64,000 nucleotides of DNA from G963704535 sp963704535 (GTDB lineage Bacteria > Chloroflexota > Chloroflexia > Chloroflexales > Roseiflexaceae), in NCBI GenBank assembly GCA_963704535.1, contig OY969916.1, positions 4,464,001 to 4,528,000 on the forward strand, written 5' to 3'. Under the pieces are notes generated by a model. The model ran no database searches. It was not told the origin of the DNA and saw only the letters and a program-made list of their open reading frames with translations. Below are positions 28,081 through 37,842 of this stretch, in pieces. The position numbers and the translations under genes are program-made. Positions within the stretch are counted from its first letter, which is position 1, and each line of letters opens with the position of its first letter.

Positions 28081-28087
28081 TAACAAC

Positions 28088-28747
28088 GTGAGCAGCTACC
28101 CAACCCATTTCCTTATCGGCGGCGTGGCTGGCCTGGCGCTGACCCGCGTGCTAGGGGCCGGCAGCCTCCCCGGCGTCTCGCCGCTCCTGGCTGAGATTGT
28201 CCTCGTCGGTGGCTCGGCGATACTTGCGAGCTGGCCCGACATCGACGAGCCGGGCTCGTGGATCAGCAGGCGCGTGCGCCTGGCCGTCGTCCTGGTCTGC
28301 ACGGCGATCGGGGGCCTGGTCGGCTACGCCCTCGCGCCGCGGGTGGGGATGCAGCCATTCACCGTCGCGCTGATCGGCATGCTGCTCGGCGTGGGCCTGA
28401 TCGGGCCGCTCCTGGGCGTTCTGTTGCTGCGGCTCATCCGGCGCGCGACCGGCGGCCACCGGCGCCTGACTCACAGCCTGCTGCTCGGCGGCACCCTGGC
28501 CGCGCTGGCGCTGGTGTTGTGGTCGGCGCGGATGCCCGCCGCCGCGCTCGTGCCGGCAGCGCTGGCGTGGACTCAATTGCTTCACCTTTTGGGCGATGTC
28601 GTTACCGTGAGCGGCGTTCCGCTCCTGTGGCCGATTTCGACGCGGGATATTCGCTTGCTGCCGGCGCCGCTGGCACGCCGGGGCGAGGCGATCGTCGGCA
28701 CCCTGGCGCTGTTCGCTGGCTACCTACTCATTCGAGGAGACTTCTAA
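28088..28747 (+). CDS. YdjM-like membrane metal-dependent hydrolase
   Basis: 219 residues from GTG 28088, behind GAGGT. Pattern of the YdjM/LexA-binding inner-membrane family (PF04307): an N-terminal THFLIGG with conserved His, WPDID with paired Asp, HRRLTHSLL with two His in the middle, and a late His-Leu-Leu-Gly-Asp. These residues form the presumed metal site. Four to five hydrophobic helices alternate with them. Family members are annotated as membrane-bound metal-dependent hydrolases, but the substrate is unknown in general. The stop overlaps the next start (TAATG). It opens the maintenance half of the element after the repeat-rich gap. Confidence 0.8.
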   Translation: MSSYPTHFLIGGVAGLALTRVLGAGSLPGVSPLLAEIVLVGGSAILASWPDIDEPGSWISRRVRLAVVLVCTAIGGLVGYALAPRVGMQPFTVALIGMLLGVGLIGPLLGVLLLRLIRRATGGHRRLTHSLLLGGTLAALALVLWSARMPAAALVPAALAWTQLLHLLGDVVTVSGVPLLWPISTRDIRLLPAPLARRGEAIVGTLALFAGYLLIRGDF

Positions 28748-29634
28748 TGGATAAGCGTTTTTGGTGTCTGTCTTGCGAAATACCGCGCCCGTTCCTGGAC
28801 CTGGCCGGCGCGGAGCAGCATCTTGCCGGCGCGCATCGTGTGACGCTGGCGGGAGCGGTCCAGATCGAGCGGCTGCGGGCCGACGGCGTTCACGTCGCTT
28901 GCGTGCAGCTCGCCGACGGGCGCCCTGTGCTGCGGATGCACACTGTACGCAAACGCGCGTTTGCGTACACGCCGGCAGAACTTGCGGGCGGGCCGGCGAT
29001 GCAGAGCGGGGTCGAGGTGCTGGAGGTTTCTGGCGTCGACGCCTGCTACGATCGCGGCCTGGATCTCAATCACCTCGTAGACGGCGATCGAGTGCTGTGC
29101 AGTATGGCGCTGGCGCCCTCGATCGACGACTGCCGCTACCAGCATCCGCCGCTGCTGTGGTGCTGGCTGACCTGCGCGGCCTGCGCCGCAGCCGTGGTCT
29201 CATCTGGCCGAGGCGCCTGGCGCGGGGCGACGGTTGGCGAGGCCGCAGTATCGATCTGGTCGGCACGTTCGGCGGCTGCCTTCTGGTATGCGCTCGCGCT
29301 CTACGAGGAGCTGGCGCGGACGGCAGAGAGTGGCTACATGGTCGCGGTGCGCGTCCTCCAGCACGGTATCGCCGTCGCCGTGCGGGAGGCCAAAGCCGAC
29401 TGGCAGCGCGGCGTAATCGTCGACTCCGATCCGGTGGGCGTGCCGCCGACGCTGGCGATCCAAGGCTGGGGGTTCGTGGACGACGCGGCCTGCCTCACGC
29501 TCGACGACAGCGATGTGCTGACGGCCGAGCGGGCTGTTCGTGATGCCGCGGCGCTGCTGGCGCTCCTGGAGGGGGAGGCTGTGATCAAATTGCTTCCAAA
29601 CCGACCCCGACTGCGGCCTGAGCTTGTGGCATGA
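28747..29634 (+). CDS. Protein with N-terminal zinc-finger-like motif
   Basis: 295 residues from ATG 28747 behind AGGAG, overlapping the previous stop by one base. Residues 7-30 form a C2H2-like finger: CLSC, a 16-residue spacer, and H-x4-H (QHLAGAH). A beta-rich region follows (to about 125), then a mostly helical Ala-rich region with several Cys (LLWCWLTCAACAAAV) and Trp residues. I do not recognise the family. Single C2H2 fingers in bacteria often mark DNA- or RNA-binding proteins of mobile elements; whether that applies here is open. Co-transcription with the YdjM-like gene is likely. Confidence 0.65.
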   Translation: MDKRFWCLSCEIPRPFLDLAGAEQHLAGAHRVTLAGAVQIERLRADGVHVACVQLADGRPVLRMHTVRKRAFAYTPAELAGGPAMQSGVEVLEVSGVDACYDRGLDLNHLVDGDRVLCSMALAPSIDDCRYQHPPLLWCWLTCAACAAAVVSSGRGAWRGATVGEAAVSIWSARSAAAFWYALALYEELARTAESGYMVAVRVLQHGIAVAVREAKADWQRGVIVDSDPVGVPPTLAIQGWGFVDDAACLTLDDSDVLTAERAVRDAAALLALLEGEAVIKLLPNRPRLRPELVA

Positions 29635-29773
29635 TCGTGGGACTGTGCGAAACCTTTCCTGAGCTGCTGTGATGAGTGTAGGAACTTATTCCCGTGCTGC
29701 CGACCCAATGGCCTCGATCGATGGCTTCTGACTGCTGGCGCTCGACGGTCGGCCGCCGGTCAGAGGTGAAAGA

Positions 29774-30373
29774 GTGGGTCTTGGGAGCGATGCGGCGATC
29801 GGCCGGGCGCTGATTGTCGCCATTGCCGAGCACGCCAACGTTGCGGCCGAGCTGGTCGCGCGCCCGCTGTTCGGCGTGGCGCTCGCGCTCCCTGAGCACG
29901 CGAACGCGCTGGAGGTTGCGCGGGCTCTGGACGCCGAGCAGGTCACGGCCGGCTACCTGGATCACCAGGGGCGGGCCTGCGTGGCGCTGCCGGCGGACCT
30001 GGCCCACGTCGAGCAGACCGCCCACGCAGTTGCGAAGGTGCTGCACCTGCTTCTGGAGATACACTCCGGCTTCATCAACGAGCAGAGCGACGCCTGCCCC
30101 CTGCCCGATATGGCTGGCCTGGATGCCGAGACGGCCGCGACCGCGCTGCTTGATGCGATCGGCACCTTCAGTGCCGCGCTCGCCGGCTGGCGGCGGGTGC
30201 AGGGCGCGCCCCACGAGCTGCGCGGGGTTGTCGCCGAGGGAATGACGCTTATTCGGGAGCTGCTGCAAGAAGATTGTGATGTGGATAAGACACCGGCACC
30301 TGGCGAGTGCCGACAGCCCATGAACGGCGCTCCAGAGCCACAAATACCCGATCTGGAGCTGGCGACGAATTGA
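29774..30373 (+). CDS. Hypothetical helical protein
   Basis: 199 residues from GTG 29774, chosen because AGAGGTG stands seven bases upstream. Mostly alpha-helical and rich in Ala and Leu, acidic overall, without membrane segment or known motif. The C-terminal 30 residues are Pro-rich and probably disordered. It ends 7 bp before the adenine methyltransferase gene. I do not recognise it. Confidence 0.6.
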   Translation: MGLGSDAAIGRALIVAIAEHANVAAELVARPLFGVALALPEHANALEVARALDAEQVTAGYLDHQGRACVALPADLAHVEQTAHAVAKVLHLLLEIHSGFINEQSDACPLPDMAGLDAETAATALLDAIGTFSAALAGWRRVQGAPHELRGVVAEGMTLIRELLQEDCDVDKTPAPGECRQPMNGAPEPQIPDLELATN

Positions 30374-30380
30374 GGAACCC

Positions 30381-31256
30381 ATGCTTGACTTACGGACAAC
30401 CCGAACGATTGACCTGACCAAGTACGCTTCGCCCTGGTCCCTGATCCACGGCGAGGCCCTGGACGTGTTGCGCGGCTTGCCGGACGGCCTGGCTGATGCG
30501 CTGATCACCGACGAGCCCTACTCCTCCGGTGGCATCATGCGCAGCGATCGTATGCAGGCGCCAGATACAAAGTACGGTGGTGCCTGGTCCACCCCCGGCA
30601 GCTACCCGATCTTTTCCGGTGACAACCGCGATGCCCGTTCCTGGGCGTTCTGGTGCGTGCTCTGGTTCTCCGAGTGCGTGCGGATTGTCAAGCCAGGTGG
30701 GTATCTCATGATGTTTGCCGACTGGCGCCAATTGCCGTTAGCTACCGACGTTTTTCAATCGGGTGGTGGATTGTGGCGTGGAATCATCCCGTGGGACAAG
30801 GGGCCGACCGCTCGCGCGCCGCATACCGGGTACGCGCGACATCAGTGCGAATACATTGTGTGGGGAACGGTCGGCCAGCTTGAGAGTGCCGACGGGCGCG
30901 GCCCGTTTCCGGGTTCCTATACCGTCCCGGTGGACCCGCAGGAGAAAGAGCACCTGACCGGCAAGCCGGTCGAGTTGATGCGCAAGCTGGCGCGCATGGT
31001 CCCGGAACATGGCCTGATCCTCGACCCGTTCGCCGGCAGCAGCTCGACTGGCGTGGGCGCGCTGCTGGAAGGCCGGCGCTTTTTGGGCATCGAGCATGAG
31101 GCACACTATATCGACGTTTCCCGCTCCCGTCTGGAGCGGGCGGCGGCCTACCTGGACGCCCGCCCCAAGCGAGGGGCGCGGGCGGGCCTGCCTGACCCAG
31201 ACCGGCACGATCAGGGCGGCATCTGGCGATGGGGAAGCGCACCATGCGATACGTGA
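30381..31256 (+). CDS. Site-specific DNA methyltransferase (beta class, DEPY motif)
   Basis: 291 residues. Amino-methyltransferase with motif IV (catalytic) first: LITDEPYSSG at about 41-50, a DEPY variant of the usual DPPY/SPPY. Motif I comes late: ILDPFAGSSSTGVGALLEGR at about 213-232, followed by FLGIE for the cofactor. Catalytic motif before SAM motif defines the beta class, which methylates adenine N6 or cytosine N4. KP-x-ELMRKL before motif I is typical of the class. No cognate restriction gene is adjacent, so it is probably an orphan methylase for protecting the element or marking its DNA. Overlaps the following C5 methylase start by 13 bases, so the two are one unit. The recognition site cannot be read from sequence. 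Confidence 0.85.
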   Translation: MLDLRTTRTIDLTKYASPWSLIHGEALDVLRGLPDGLADALITDEPYSSGGIMRSDRMQAPDTKYGGAWSTPGSYPIFSGDNRDARSWAFWCVLWFSECVRIVKPGGYLMMFADWRQLPLATDVFQSGGGLWRGIIPWDKGPTARAPHTGYARHQCEYIVWGTVGQLESADGRGPFPGSYTVPVDPQEKEHLTGKPVELMRKLARMVPEHGLILDPFAGSSSTGVGALLEGRRFLGIEHEAHYIDVSRSRLERAAAYLDARPKRGARAGLPDPDRHDQGGIWRWGSAPCDT

Positions 31257-32825
31257 GCGTGTGCAGTGGCATCGAGGCTGCCTCCGTCGCCTGGCACGAT
31301 CTCGGCTGGACACCTGTGGCGTTCGCGGAGATCGATCCGTTCGCTGCGGCGGTCCTGTCGGCTCGTTTCCCCGGCGTGCCCAACCTGGGCGATATGACCC
31401 GCCCGACCGACCGCGCAGATTGCTGAACTCGGTGGCGTGGATGTGCTGGTCGGCGGAACACCGTGCCAGCCGTTCTCCTCGGCCGGGCGCCGCGCGGGGT
31501 TTGCCGATGCGCGCAGCAAGCTGACGCTGGACTTCTGCCGCCTGGCCGATGAGTTGCAGGTTGGGCAACTGCTCTGGGAGAACGTGCCGGGCGTGCTCTG
31601 GCACGATAGGGGCCGCACCTTCGCGCGTATTTTGTCGCTGCTGAGTGGGGCCGAGATTACCGCGCCGCCCTCTGGCTGGCAGAGTGGTGGCGCGGCGTGG
31701 GGACCAAAGCGGGCCTTGATCTGGCGCGTGCTGGACGCGCAGTATTTCGGGGTGCCGCAGCGCCGCCGGCGCGTGTTCCTCTACGCGGTTGCCACCGACC
31801 TCTGGCGTGTACCCTTCGGCGCGCTCTGGGCGGCAGATGCGGCCTGTGACCCGATCGGGATGGTTGGGATGTCGCTGCGCCTGGAGCAGATTTGCTCGGC
31901 CCTGTCGCTCCCCGGCTGGAGGCGCAAGCGGCGCTTCGCGCGGGCGCTGGCCCACCGCGGCGAATGTGTCACGCTGGTACTGCCGGAAACTCCCATGCCC
32001 GATGCGGTGATTCCGTCGTCGCTGATAGATATCGTCGAGCCGTGGGGGCCGCACCTGGCCCGCTACCAGCTCGCGCCGAGCACCTGCCGAACTATCCTCA
32101 CACGGGCCGGGCAGCGCCGGCGGTCCCTTCCGGCGGTGCTGCGCGCGGCGCTGATGCAGATTGCGGATGGTGAGATCGGTGAGAGCGTTCTCTCTCGATC
32201 CGACCGCCAGATCGTCACGAGTCTGTGTGCCAGCTTTGGTATCGGTGGGCCGGACCTGGCCCACGCGCAGGCAGGATGGCTGATTGCACAGGAAGTGAGC
32301 GCCTTCAAACCATCGCACTTTACTCGCGGCAAGGATGGCGCGCCCTCTGAGGTTGCTCCGCCGCTCTCGGCCGATGCCGACCTCGGCGACCAGGACATCT
32401 ACATTTTCGAGACGCGCCTCGCTCGCAACGGCCGCGGCAAGCCCGCGCCGATCGTGCCGGCTCTGCGTGCTCAGAATGGTGATCATGGCACAGGTGACGG
32501 CGCTCCGATCCTGCTTGTGCCGCTTGAGTGGGGGTCTTCCCACCCGGACGCGCCGCATATCGTGCGGCGGCTGACCCCGCTGGAATGGGAGCGGCTGCAA
32601 GGATTTCCTGACCACTGGAGCCGCATCCCCTGTCGCGGACGGGATGCCGCGGATCGCCCGCGCTACCGGGCGCTGGGCAACACCATGGCCGTCCCCTGCA
32701 TGCGCTGGCTAGGTCGGCGCATTGACCGTATCCATCGGATAGCTTCGAGAAGCCTCCCATCAGGTGTACAGCCGGCTGGTTCGGTCTGGCACTGGCGAGG
32801 CGTAGCACAAAGAGGAGCAAGATGA
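31244..32825 (+). CDS. C5-cytosine DNA methyltransferase (frameshifted)
   Basis: Start at ATG 31244 inside the end of the previous gene. Motif I is SVCSGIEAASVAW; after about 31412 the frame shifts by one, and motif IV GGTPCQPFSSAG carries the catalytic Cys. ENVPG (motif VI), PQRRRRVFL (motif VIII) and the late motifs RRLTPLEWERLQGFP and YRALGNTMAVP (IX-X) follow in order. A variable target-recognition stretch lies between VIII and IX. Dropping one C from the CC at 31411-31412 gives a smooth junction (...TDAQIAELGG...). The repaired protein is about 526 residues, long for the family because of the TRD. All key motifs are present, so the enzyme would be active if the frame is whole. No restriction partner is adjacent. 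The stop overlaps the ParB start. Confidence 0.8.
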
Positions 32826-34033
32826 CCGCAGCATTTGCGCCGGCGGCGCTGCACCAGGTCGACCCGTTGTTCATCGACTTCGACCCGACCCAGCCGCGCC
32901 AGGAGATTGACCAGGAGGCCCAGGACGACCTTGAAGCGAGCGTGCGAGAAGTGCAGGGCATACGCACGCCGATCATGGTCGTCGCGAAGGGCGACGGCCG
33001 CTATCAACTGCTGTATGGGGAGCGACGGCTGCGAGCCGTGCAGACCGCCGTGCTGCCGGCGGTGCCCTGCCTGGTCGTCCCAGCAGAACATGCACCGTCG
33101 TGGATGGAGGCGCTGGATACCCAGCTTATTGAAAACCTCTGCCGGGCCGAGCTGCGCCCGCTCGAAGTCGCGCAAGGGCTATGGCGGCGGATTCTAGGCG
33201 CGAACATCGAGGCGCTGGAGGAAGAACAGGGCGACGACGGCCGCGCGACGGCGCAGCTCCTCGCCAACTACCTGACCCCGACCAGCCAGATCGCCGCGCT
33301 CGAAGACCGGCTCTGCCAGCTTGCCGGCGTCGCCACCGTGGCTGACTACTTCGGCGGCGGGCGGGTGCGTGTGGCGCGCAAGATCATCCTGGCGCGCTAC
33401 GGCATGGCCGACTGGAGCGCGTCACGGCTCAAGAAGCTGTTCCAGGCGCTCGACGTGGCGGCGGAAGTGCAGGACTTGCTCTCCGGCGTCGATGTCTCGG
33501 CCCGCGCGTTGCGCGACCTGGGCAAGCGCGCCCCAGACGAGCAGGCTGGCCTGGTGCAGCAGGCCAAGACGACCGCAGCACAAAAAGAGGATGGCGATAT
33601 CGGCGCCGCGCTGCGTGGGGCATTGGAGCCGGACAAGACGGACAAGCGGAAGCAGCCCAAGCAGACCACATTGACCGACGACCAGGGCGAGCAGCCGGCC
33701 GACGACCTGGCGGCCGACCTGGACGGCGATCGGGAGGGGGCGAAAGCGTTCACCCCCGACCCCAGCCTGGCGTTCCTAACGAGTAGTGGCGGCAGCGCGT
33801 CGAAGCTGATTACCGATCGACCCGCCCCGGAGCGTGGCAAGACCCCTGCGGTGAGCAAAGTCGGGGAGTGGTCGAACGATGGTGTGCTCCAGCTTGAGGG
33901 CGCGCTGGAGGCGGCATTGCATTTGTTCGACGAGGCCGGCCTGGCGCGCTTCAACGAGAGCCAGATGAAGCGGCTGAAGCCGAAGTGGGGCGAGATCCTT
34001 GAGCTGATGCAGCATGCGATGGGAGAGGCGTAG
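32822..34033 (+). CDS. ParB-family protein 1
   Basis: 403 residues from ATG 32822, overlapping the previous stop (ATGA-like). The ParB N-terminal fold is clear: IDFDPTQPRQEID (box I-like), QLLYGERRLRAV at about 62-73 (box II, the CTP/DNA-binding GERR) and ENLCRAELRPLE at about 104-115 (box III). A helical central region contains the expected HTH area. The C-terminal 150 residues are charged and low-complexity, ending in a helical segment. ParB proteins load at parS sites for partition or act as nuclease-like regulators in mobile elements. No ParA gene is next to it in this window, and two further ParB-fold proteins follow within 5 kb. Confidence 0.85.
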   Translation: MTAAFAPAALHQVDPLFIDFDPTQPRQEIDQEAQDDLEASVREVQGIRTPIMVVAKGDGRYQLLYGERRLRAVQTAVLPAVPCLVVPAEHAPSWMEALDTQLIENLCRAELRPLEVAQGLWRRILGANIEALEEEQGDDGRATAQLLANYLTPTSQIAALEDRLCQLAGVATVADYFGGGRVRVARKIILARYGMADWSASRLKKLFQALDVAAEVQDLLSGVDVSARALRDLGKRAPDEQAGLVQQAKTTAAQKEDGDIGAALRGALEPDKTDKRKQPKQTTLTDDQGEQPADDLAADLDGDREGAKAFTPDPSLAFLTSSGGSASKLITDRPAPERGKTPAVSKVGEWSNDGVLQLEGALEAALHLFDEAGLARFNESQMKRLKPKWGEILELMQHAMGEA

Positions 34034-34035
34034 CC

Positions 34036-36262
34036 ATGTCGTGCGACGGCAACCGCGACAGCTACTTCGTGGCAGTATCAGGTGGCGGCAGCGCGGCGGC
34101 GCAGGCGTTCGGCAGCGCTGAGGCGGCAAAGCAGGCGCTCGACGACCTGTTCGCGATCGGGCGCAACGGCCCGAAGCCGGCCGCCGATGCCAGGCTCGCC
34201 GAAGCTCAGACCCGGCTGATGTTCGCGCAGATGCAGCGCCAGCGCATCAAGCCGCCCACCCACAGCGCGAGCGGGCTGCCGAGGGCTGACGCGCAGTATG
34301 GCTATGCGCTGGTCCAGCGCACGCTCATGGCGCTGGAGCGCGGCGAGCCGCTGCCGCCCCAGGCGCGTGAACTGTTTCTGGCTAGGGAGCGCGAGCGGCA
34401 GATCACGAGCCTGCGCACCGACGTGCGCGGGCGGGTGCGCTGCGGCGGCTGCGGCCAGTACACCAGCCCGATCCGCGGCCACGTCTGCAAGACAACCGCC
34501 AGCGTCGAAGCCCTCCGGCGCAGCCTGGTGCGCCGGCTGGGTGTGCCGCCCTCTAGCTATGGGGACGAGCAGCTTGCCGCGCTGCTCTCAGCCGCTCGCG
34601 GGGGCGACGTCATGATGCGCCATGGGGCAACCGGCGAGGTGGTCAGCGTGACACTGGATGGGCTTCCGCTGGCGCTGGGCAGCGGCTTCGTGCCGGAGTT
34701 GTGGGCCGAGGGCGGCCGGCGCATCGTCACGCCTGGCGGTGCCGTGCTGACCGTGCTCGACAGCGCCGGGCTGAGAGAGGCGCCAGAAATAGCTCCGCTT
34801 CAGGCCCAACTTATCGCCAAGCGCGACGAGGTGCAGGCCCGGCTGCGCATGACACTCGACGAACAGGAGCGCGCCCGGTTGTTTCACTACTGGCGCGACC
34901 TCCATGATGCGATCCGGGACAATGCGGCCGTGGCCGCAGCCGCCTCCGATTTCGGGCTACAGCTCACTCCTGAGATGCCGATCATTGGCGTGCCTGCGCT
35001 GTCCACGCCCGTCCCAGACTCTTCCCCGGTCGCGCCGGCGGTAGAGACGTTCGCCTACGGCAGCGACCCGACCCGCGCCTACCGGATGCGTTACCGGGTG
35101 GTGGACCTCGACGAATTGGTGCCCTCGAACCTCGACAGCGGCGCGATCAATCCAGCCTACGACGCGGCGCTCCAGCCGCGCCAGCGCGATCGAGCCGCCA
35201 GCCAGGCGCAGATCGCGAAGGTGGCCCAGACCCTTACGCCTGATGCCATCCTGACCGATTTTAAGCAACTCGATAAGGGCGCGCCGATCCTGGGGCTCGG
35301 AGGATCGCTGTGTCGAGTTGGGAAACGGGCGTGTGCTGGCACTCAGGAAAGCGCGGGAAGCCTTTCCCGCGCAGTGGGCGGCCTATCAAAGCCGGCTGCA
35401 AGCGGTGGCTGGGTCTTTTGGCATCGACGCGGCCGATCTGGCACAGATGCGCTCGCCGGTGCTGGTGCGCGAGCGGATCGATGCGGTGGACCGGGCGGCT
35501 TTTGCGCGCGAAGCGAACGCGCCGCCGGTCTTGCAGATGTCGACTCTGGAAAATGCCGTTATCGACGCCCGCCGGCTGACCGATGAGACCTTGCTGCGCC
35601 TCCATGTGCGCGAGGACCAGAGCATTGATCTCGCACTGCGGGCCAGAGGGAACGCCGGCTTCGTGCGCGATTTTATGCAGACGCTCCCCGACAACGAGCG
35701 CGCGACCCTGATGCGCGCCGACGGCTCGCTCAACCAGATGGGCATCTGGCATATCAAGGCTGCGCTGTTCACTCGCACCTTTCCAGGCGATGCGGGCCGG
35801 AGGCTGGCCGAGACCTTTACCGAAGCGTTAGACAGCACCACCAAGAACTTTGAGCAAGCGGTCGCCGGCAGCTTGCCCGCGCTGGTGCGGGCGCAGAGCC
35901 GTATCAACAGCGGCCAGCGTAGCGCCGATCTCGATCTCTCTGGTGACATGGCTGCCTCGCTCGATATGCTGGCCCGGTTGCGCGAGCAGGACATGCCTAT
36001 TTCTGTGTACCTGGAGCAGTCCATGCTGTTCGAGCGCGAGCTAACACCGTTCCAGGAGACCATGCTACGGCACTTCGACAAAATGGGCCGATCGCCCAAG
36101 GCGATCCGCAGCTTCCTGAACGCCTACGCGCAGGCGATAGAAGACGCCCCGGACCCCAATCAGACCGATATGTTTGGCGGCGCGAGGATGACCAGAGAGC
36201 AATTGTTTTTCCGTATCGCCGGCCAGGGCGCCGACAGCATACCTGCCGCAGCGGCAGCATAA
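34036..36262 (+). CDS. MSC-scaffold protein A: zinc ribbon + DdrB-like ParB domain (frameshifted)
   Basis: Start ATG 34036, two bases after ParB 1. Residues 1-230 form the scaffold shared with the proteins at 38966 and 42520: MSCDG start, a helical region ending DAQYGY, zinc ribbon RCGGCGQY-x5-GHVC (about 135-151), and TLDGLPLALGSGFVP. Next is a DdrB-like ParB segment: YRVVDLDELVPSN, then DAILTDFKQLDKGAPILG, and in the next frame CVELGNGRVLALRKA. The shift falls near 35300; one extra base in GGGGCTCGGAGG would explain it. A helical tail of about 270 residues follows. The repaired length is about 741. DdrB-like ParB domains occur in phage and plasmid proteins, often in helicase/methylase polyproteins. 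Here the domain is coupled to an element-specific zinc-ribbon scaffold. Confidence 0.7.
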
Positions 36263-36336
36263 GTGATCCAGGGTGACATTTTTTGAGGGAAAATCCCCGT
36301 TAAGACTAAAACGGTGATTTACTGCATTGGAAAGAT

Positions 36337-37006
36337 ATGAAAAGTACACTCTCACCAGGCGCCCAAGGAGCCGATCTGCTACGCATCCCACGGCTGATGC
36401 GAAAAGGCCAGGAGCATACGGCCGGCAGCCTGGCTGCCGCGCTCTCCGGGCAGGCGAGTGGCATATTCAGTGCGCCGGCGCATCCATTCGATGAGCGGAT
36501 GGGCAGCGGCATCCGGTGGTCGCCCTCGGCGCTGGAGCTGTGGGTGAGGGGCGAACGGCTCGACGTGGCCGAGCTGGCGACCGAGTCGCCTGTAAGCTGC
36601 TGGTGCGACCTGGCCTTCGTGGACGCCTTTCCGACCGTCTCGCACTGGTGGTTCGGCAGCTCGTGGACGCAGCGCGTTCGCGCCACAGCGACAGCGCGCT
36701 GGCCGGATGGATCGCGCCTGGTCTGGCTCCAGGCGGTCCAGGAGGATGCCGACGAACTGCCCTGGAGTGTGCAGGCCGATGGGACGGCTGACGGGGAGCT
36801 GCCGGAGTATTCTGGCGGTGCTCTGAATGTGCCGCTGCGGTTGCGCCTGGGCCAGCTCGTGCGCCTGGTGCTGGCCGGCGAGATCCGAGTTCGACCAGTG
36901 GGCGGCGGTGACGAGCCTGGTGACTGCTCGCGAGTTGCACACACTCGTGGCTGGCGATCGACGTGATGCACTGCTGCGTGTTCTGGCCCTGGAGGAGTCA
37001 CGATGA
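36337..37006 (+). CDS. Small protein S1, paralogue of 46910-47593 (frameshifted)
   Basis: Start ATG 36337. The first 180 residues match the protein at 46910 in pattern: DAFPTVSHWWFGSSWTQRVR here against EAFPQVEYWWFRSLWTNRVR there, then LNVPLRLRLGQLV against VNVPLRLALGRCV. After about 36885 the likeness continues one base out of frame (FDQWAAVTSLVTARELHTLV) to a TGA at 37004-37006 that overlaps the next ATG (ATGA), as most genes in this operon do. In the uncorrected frame the stop is at 36966. Corrected length is about 222 residues. The WWF-x-S-x-W-T-x-RVR core is unusual. No known family recognised; linkage to the AAA+/VWA pair suggests a partner of that complex. Confidence 0.65.
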
Positions 37007-37842
37007 TCACGATCCCTTTGCTCCAAGCTGAGTTCTGGCCTCCAGCCCCGCCCGAACCTGCGCGCCGCCTCTTTGGTCGCGCAGTTCGGCAGCCCCCGAC
37101 CCGGCTGGCGTTTGAGGAGGTAACGATCGACGTATCCGCCGCGCACGTCGCGCCGCTGCTACTGCTAGGCAAGGCCGGAGCGGGAAAATCGGTCGCGCTC
37201 GATCTGTGGGCCTGGCGTTTGCTGCGGGCCGGCGCGCGGGTCGTGCTGATCGGCGGGGCGCATAACCAGCACGAGAGCCTGGTGGCGCCGGCGCAGGCCG
37301 CCGGCTACGCCACAGCGATCTACCACGATAGTGCTGATCTGGACTCGCGGCACGATGCTGCGGGGCTGACGGTCATACGTGATGACCACATCCCGCCACC
37401 GCAATGCTACGCCCTGGTTGGCGCGGCGCTCAAGGCAATCGGCGAGCGCCGCCAGGTGAGCGCGCAAGGGCTCCTTGTCATCGTCGACGGCGAGGTGCCC
37501 CCGGATAGCATCGCGCCGCAGCTCGCCGAGGTGCTTGCGACCTGGCCGGCACTCAACCTGCATTTTTGGTTTGTTGCCCAGAGCGCCAGGGACTTGACTG
37601 AAGCGACGACTCTCCCGGCTCGCTCGTTGTGGGCGGCGGCGCGCGTCCGCTGTCACGGCAGAACTGACCGCTCCGAGCTGCCGCACGCCGGGCTTTCGCC
37701 CAACGCCGCCAAACGCGCTGCTTGGCAGAGTAGGAGCGACCTGGTGTATTGGGAGCCGCGTGGTGAGCGTGTGGGGCATGTGCAGGCCGCTGATGGGACC
37801 GAAGTGGCGATCATTGCCAGGCGTGAGGAACGTGCGACATGA
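37003..37842 (+). CDS. P-loop ATPase, VirD4/HerA-like
   Basis: 279 residues from ATG 37003, behind GGAGGAG and overlapping the previous corrected stop. Walker A is LLGKAGAGKSVALDLW (about 54-69) and Walker B LLVIVDGEVPP (about 161-171), followed by NLHFWFVAQSARDL, a sensor-like strand typical of VirB4/VirD4/HerA motors. The protein is small: an ATPase core with little extra. There is no membrane helix. The stop overlaps the second ParB gene. It could serve as a ParA-like or DNA-pumping partner of the ParB next door, or as a motor in the zinc-ribbon module; neither can be decided from sequence. Confidence 0.7.
   Translation: MITIPLLQAEFWPPAPPEPARRLFGRAVRQPPTRLAFEEVTIDVSAAHVAPLLLLGKAGAGKSVALDLWAWRLLRAGARVVLIGGAHNQHESLVAPAQAAGYATAIYHDSADLDSRHDAAGLTVIRDDHIPPPQCYALVGAALKAIGERRQVSAQGLLVIVDGEVPPDSIAPQLAEVLATWPALNLHFWFVAQSARDLTEATTLPARSLWAAARVRCHGRTDRSELPHAGLSPNAAKRAAWQSRSDLVYWEPRGERVGHVQAADGTEVAIIARREERAT

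Larger units (their letters stand above)
27175..28087. other. Repeat-rich non-coding segment, candidate origin region
   Basis: 913 bases without a convincing gene directly after the replication-relaxation gene. It holds a GCGATGG array (27179-27285), a 22-bp direct repeat (27493-27545) and three hairpins with flanking repeats (27740-28080). A GTG-started frame at 27189-27785 crosses it, but it is made of these repeats and has no recognisable protein. The clustering of direct and inverted repeats next to a mobilisation gene is what oriT or an iteron-type oriV looks like; no nic-site consensus could be matched by eye. Confidence 0.5.

Noticed and set aside
27617..28108. Minus-strand open frame with YGKAFPRYYFADEG-like runs
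   Set aside because: Created by the hairpin/direct-repeat element; such frames recur with the repeat and need not be protein.
36283..36320. GGGAAAATCCC hairpin and T run before S1
   Set aside because: Short stem with the T run on the wrong side for the + operon; not enough for a terminator.
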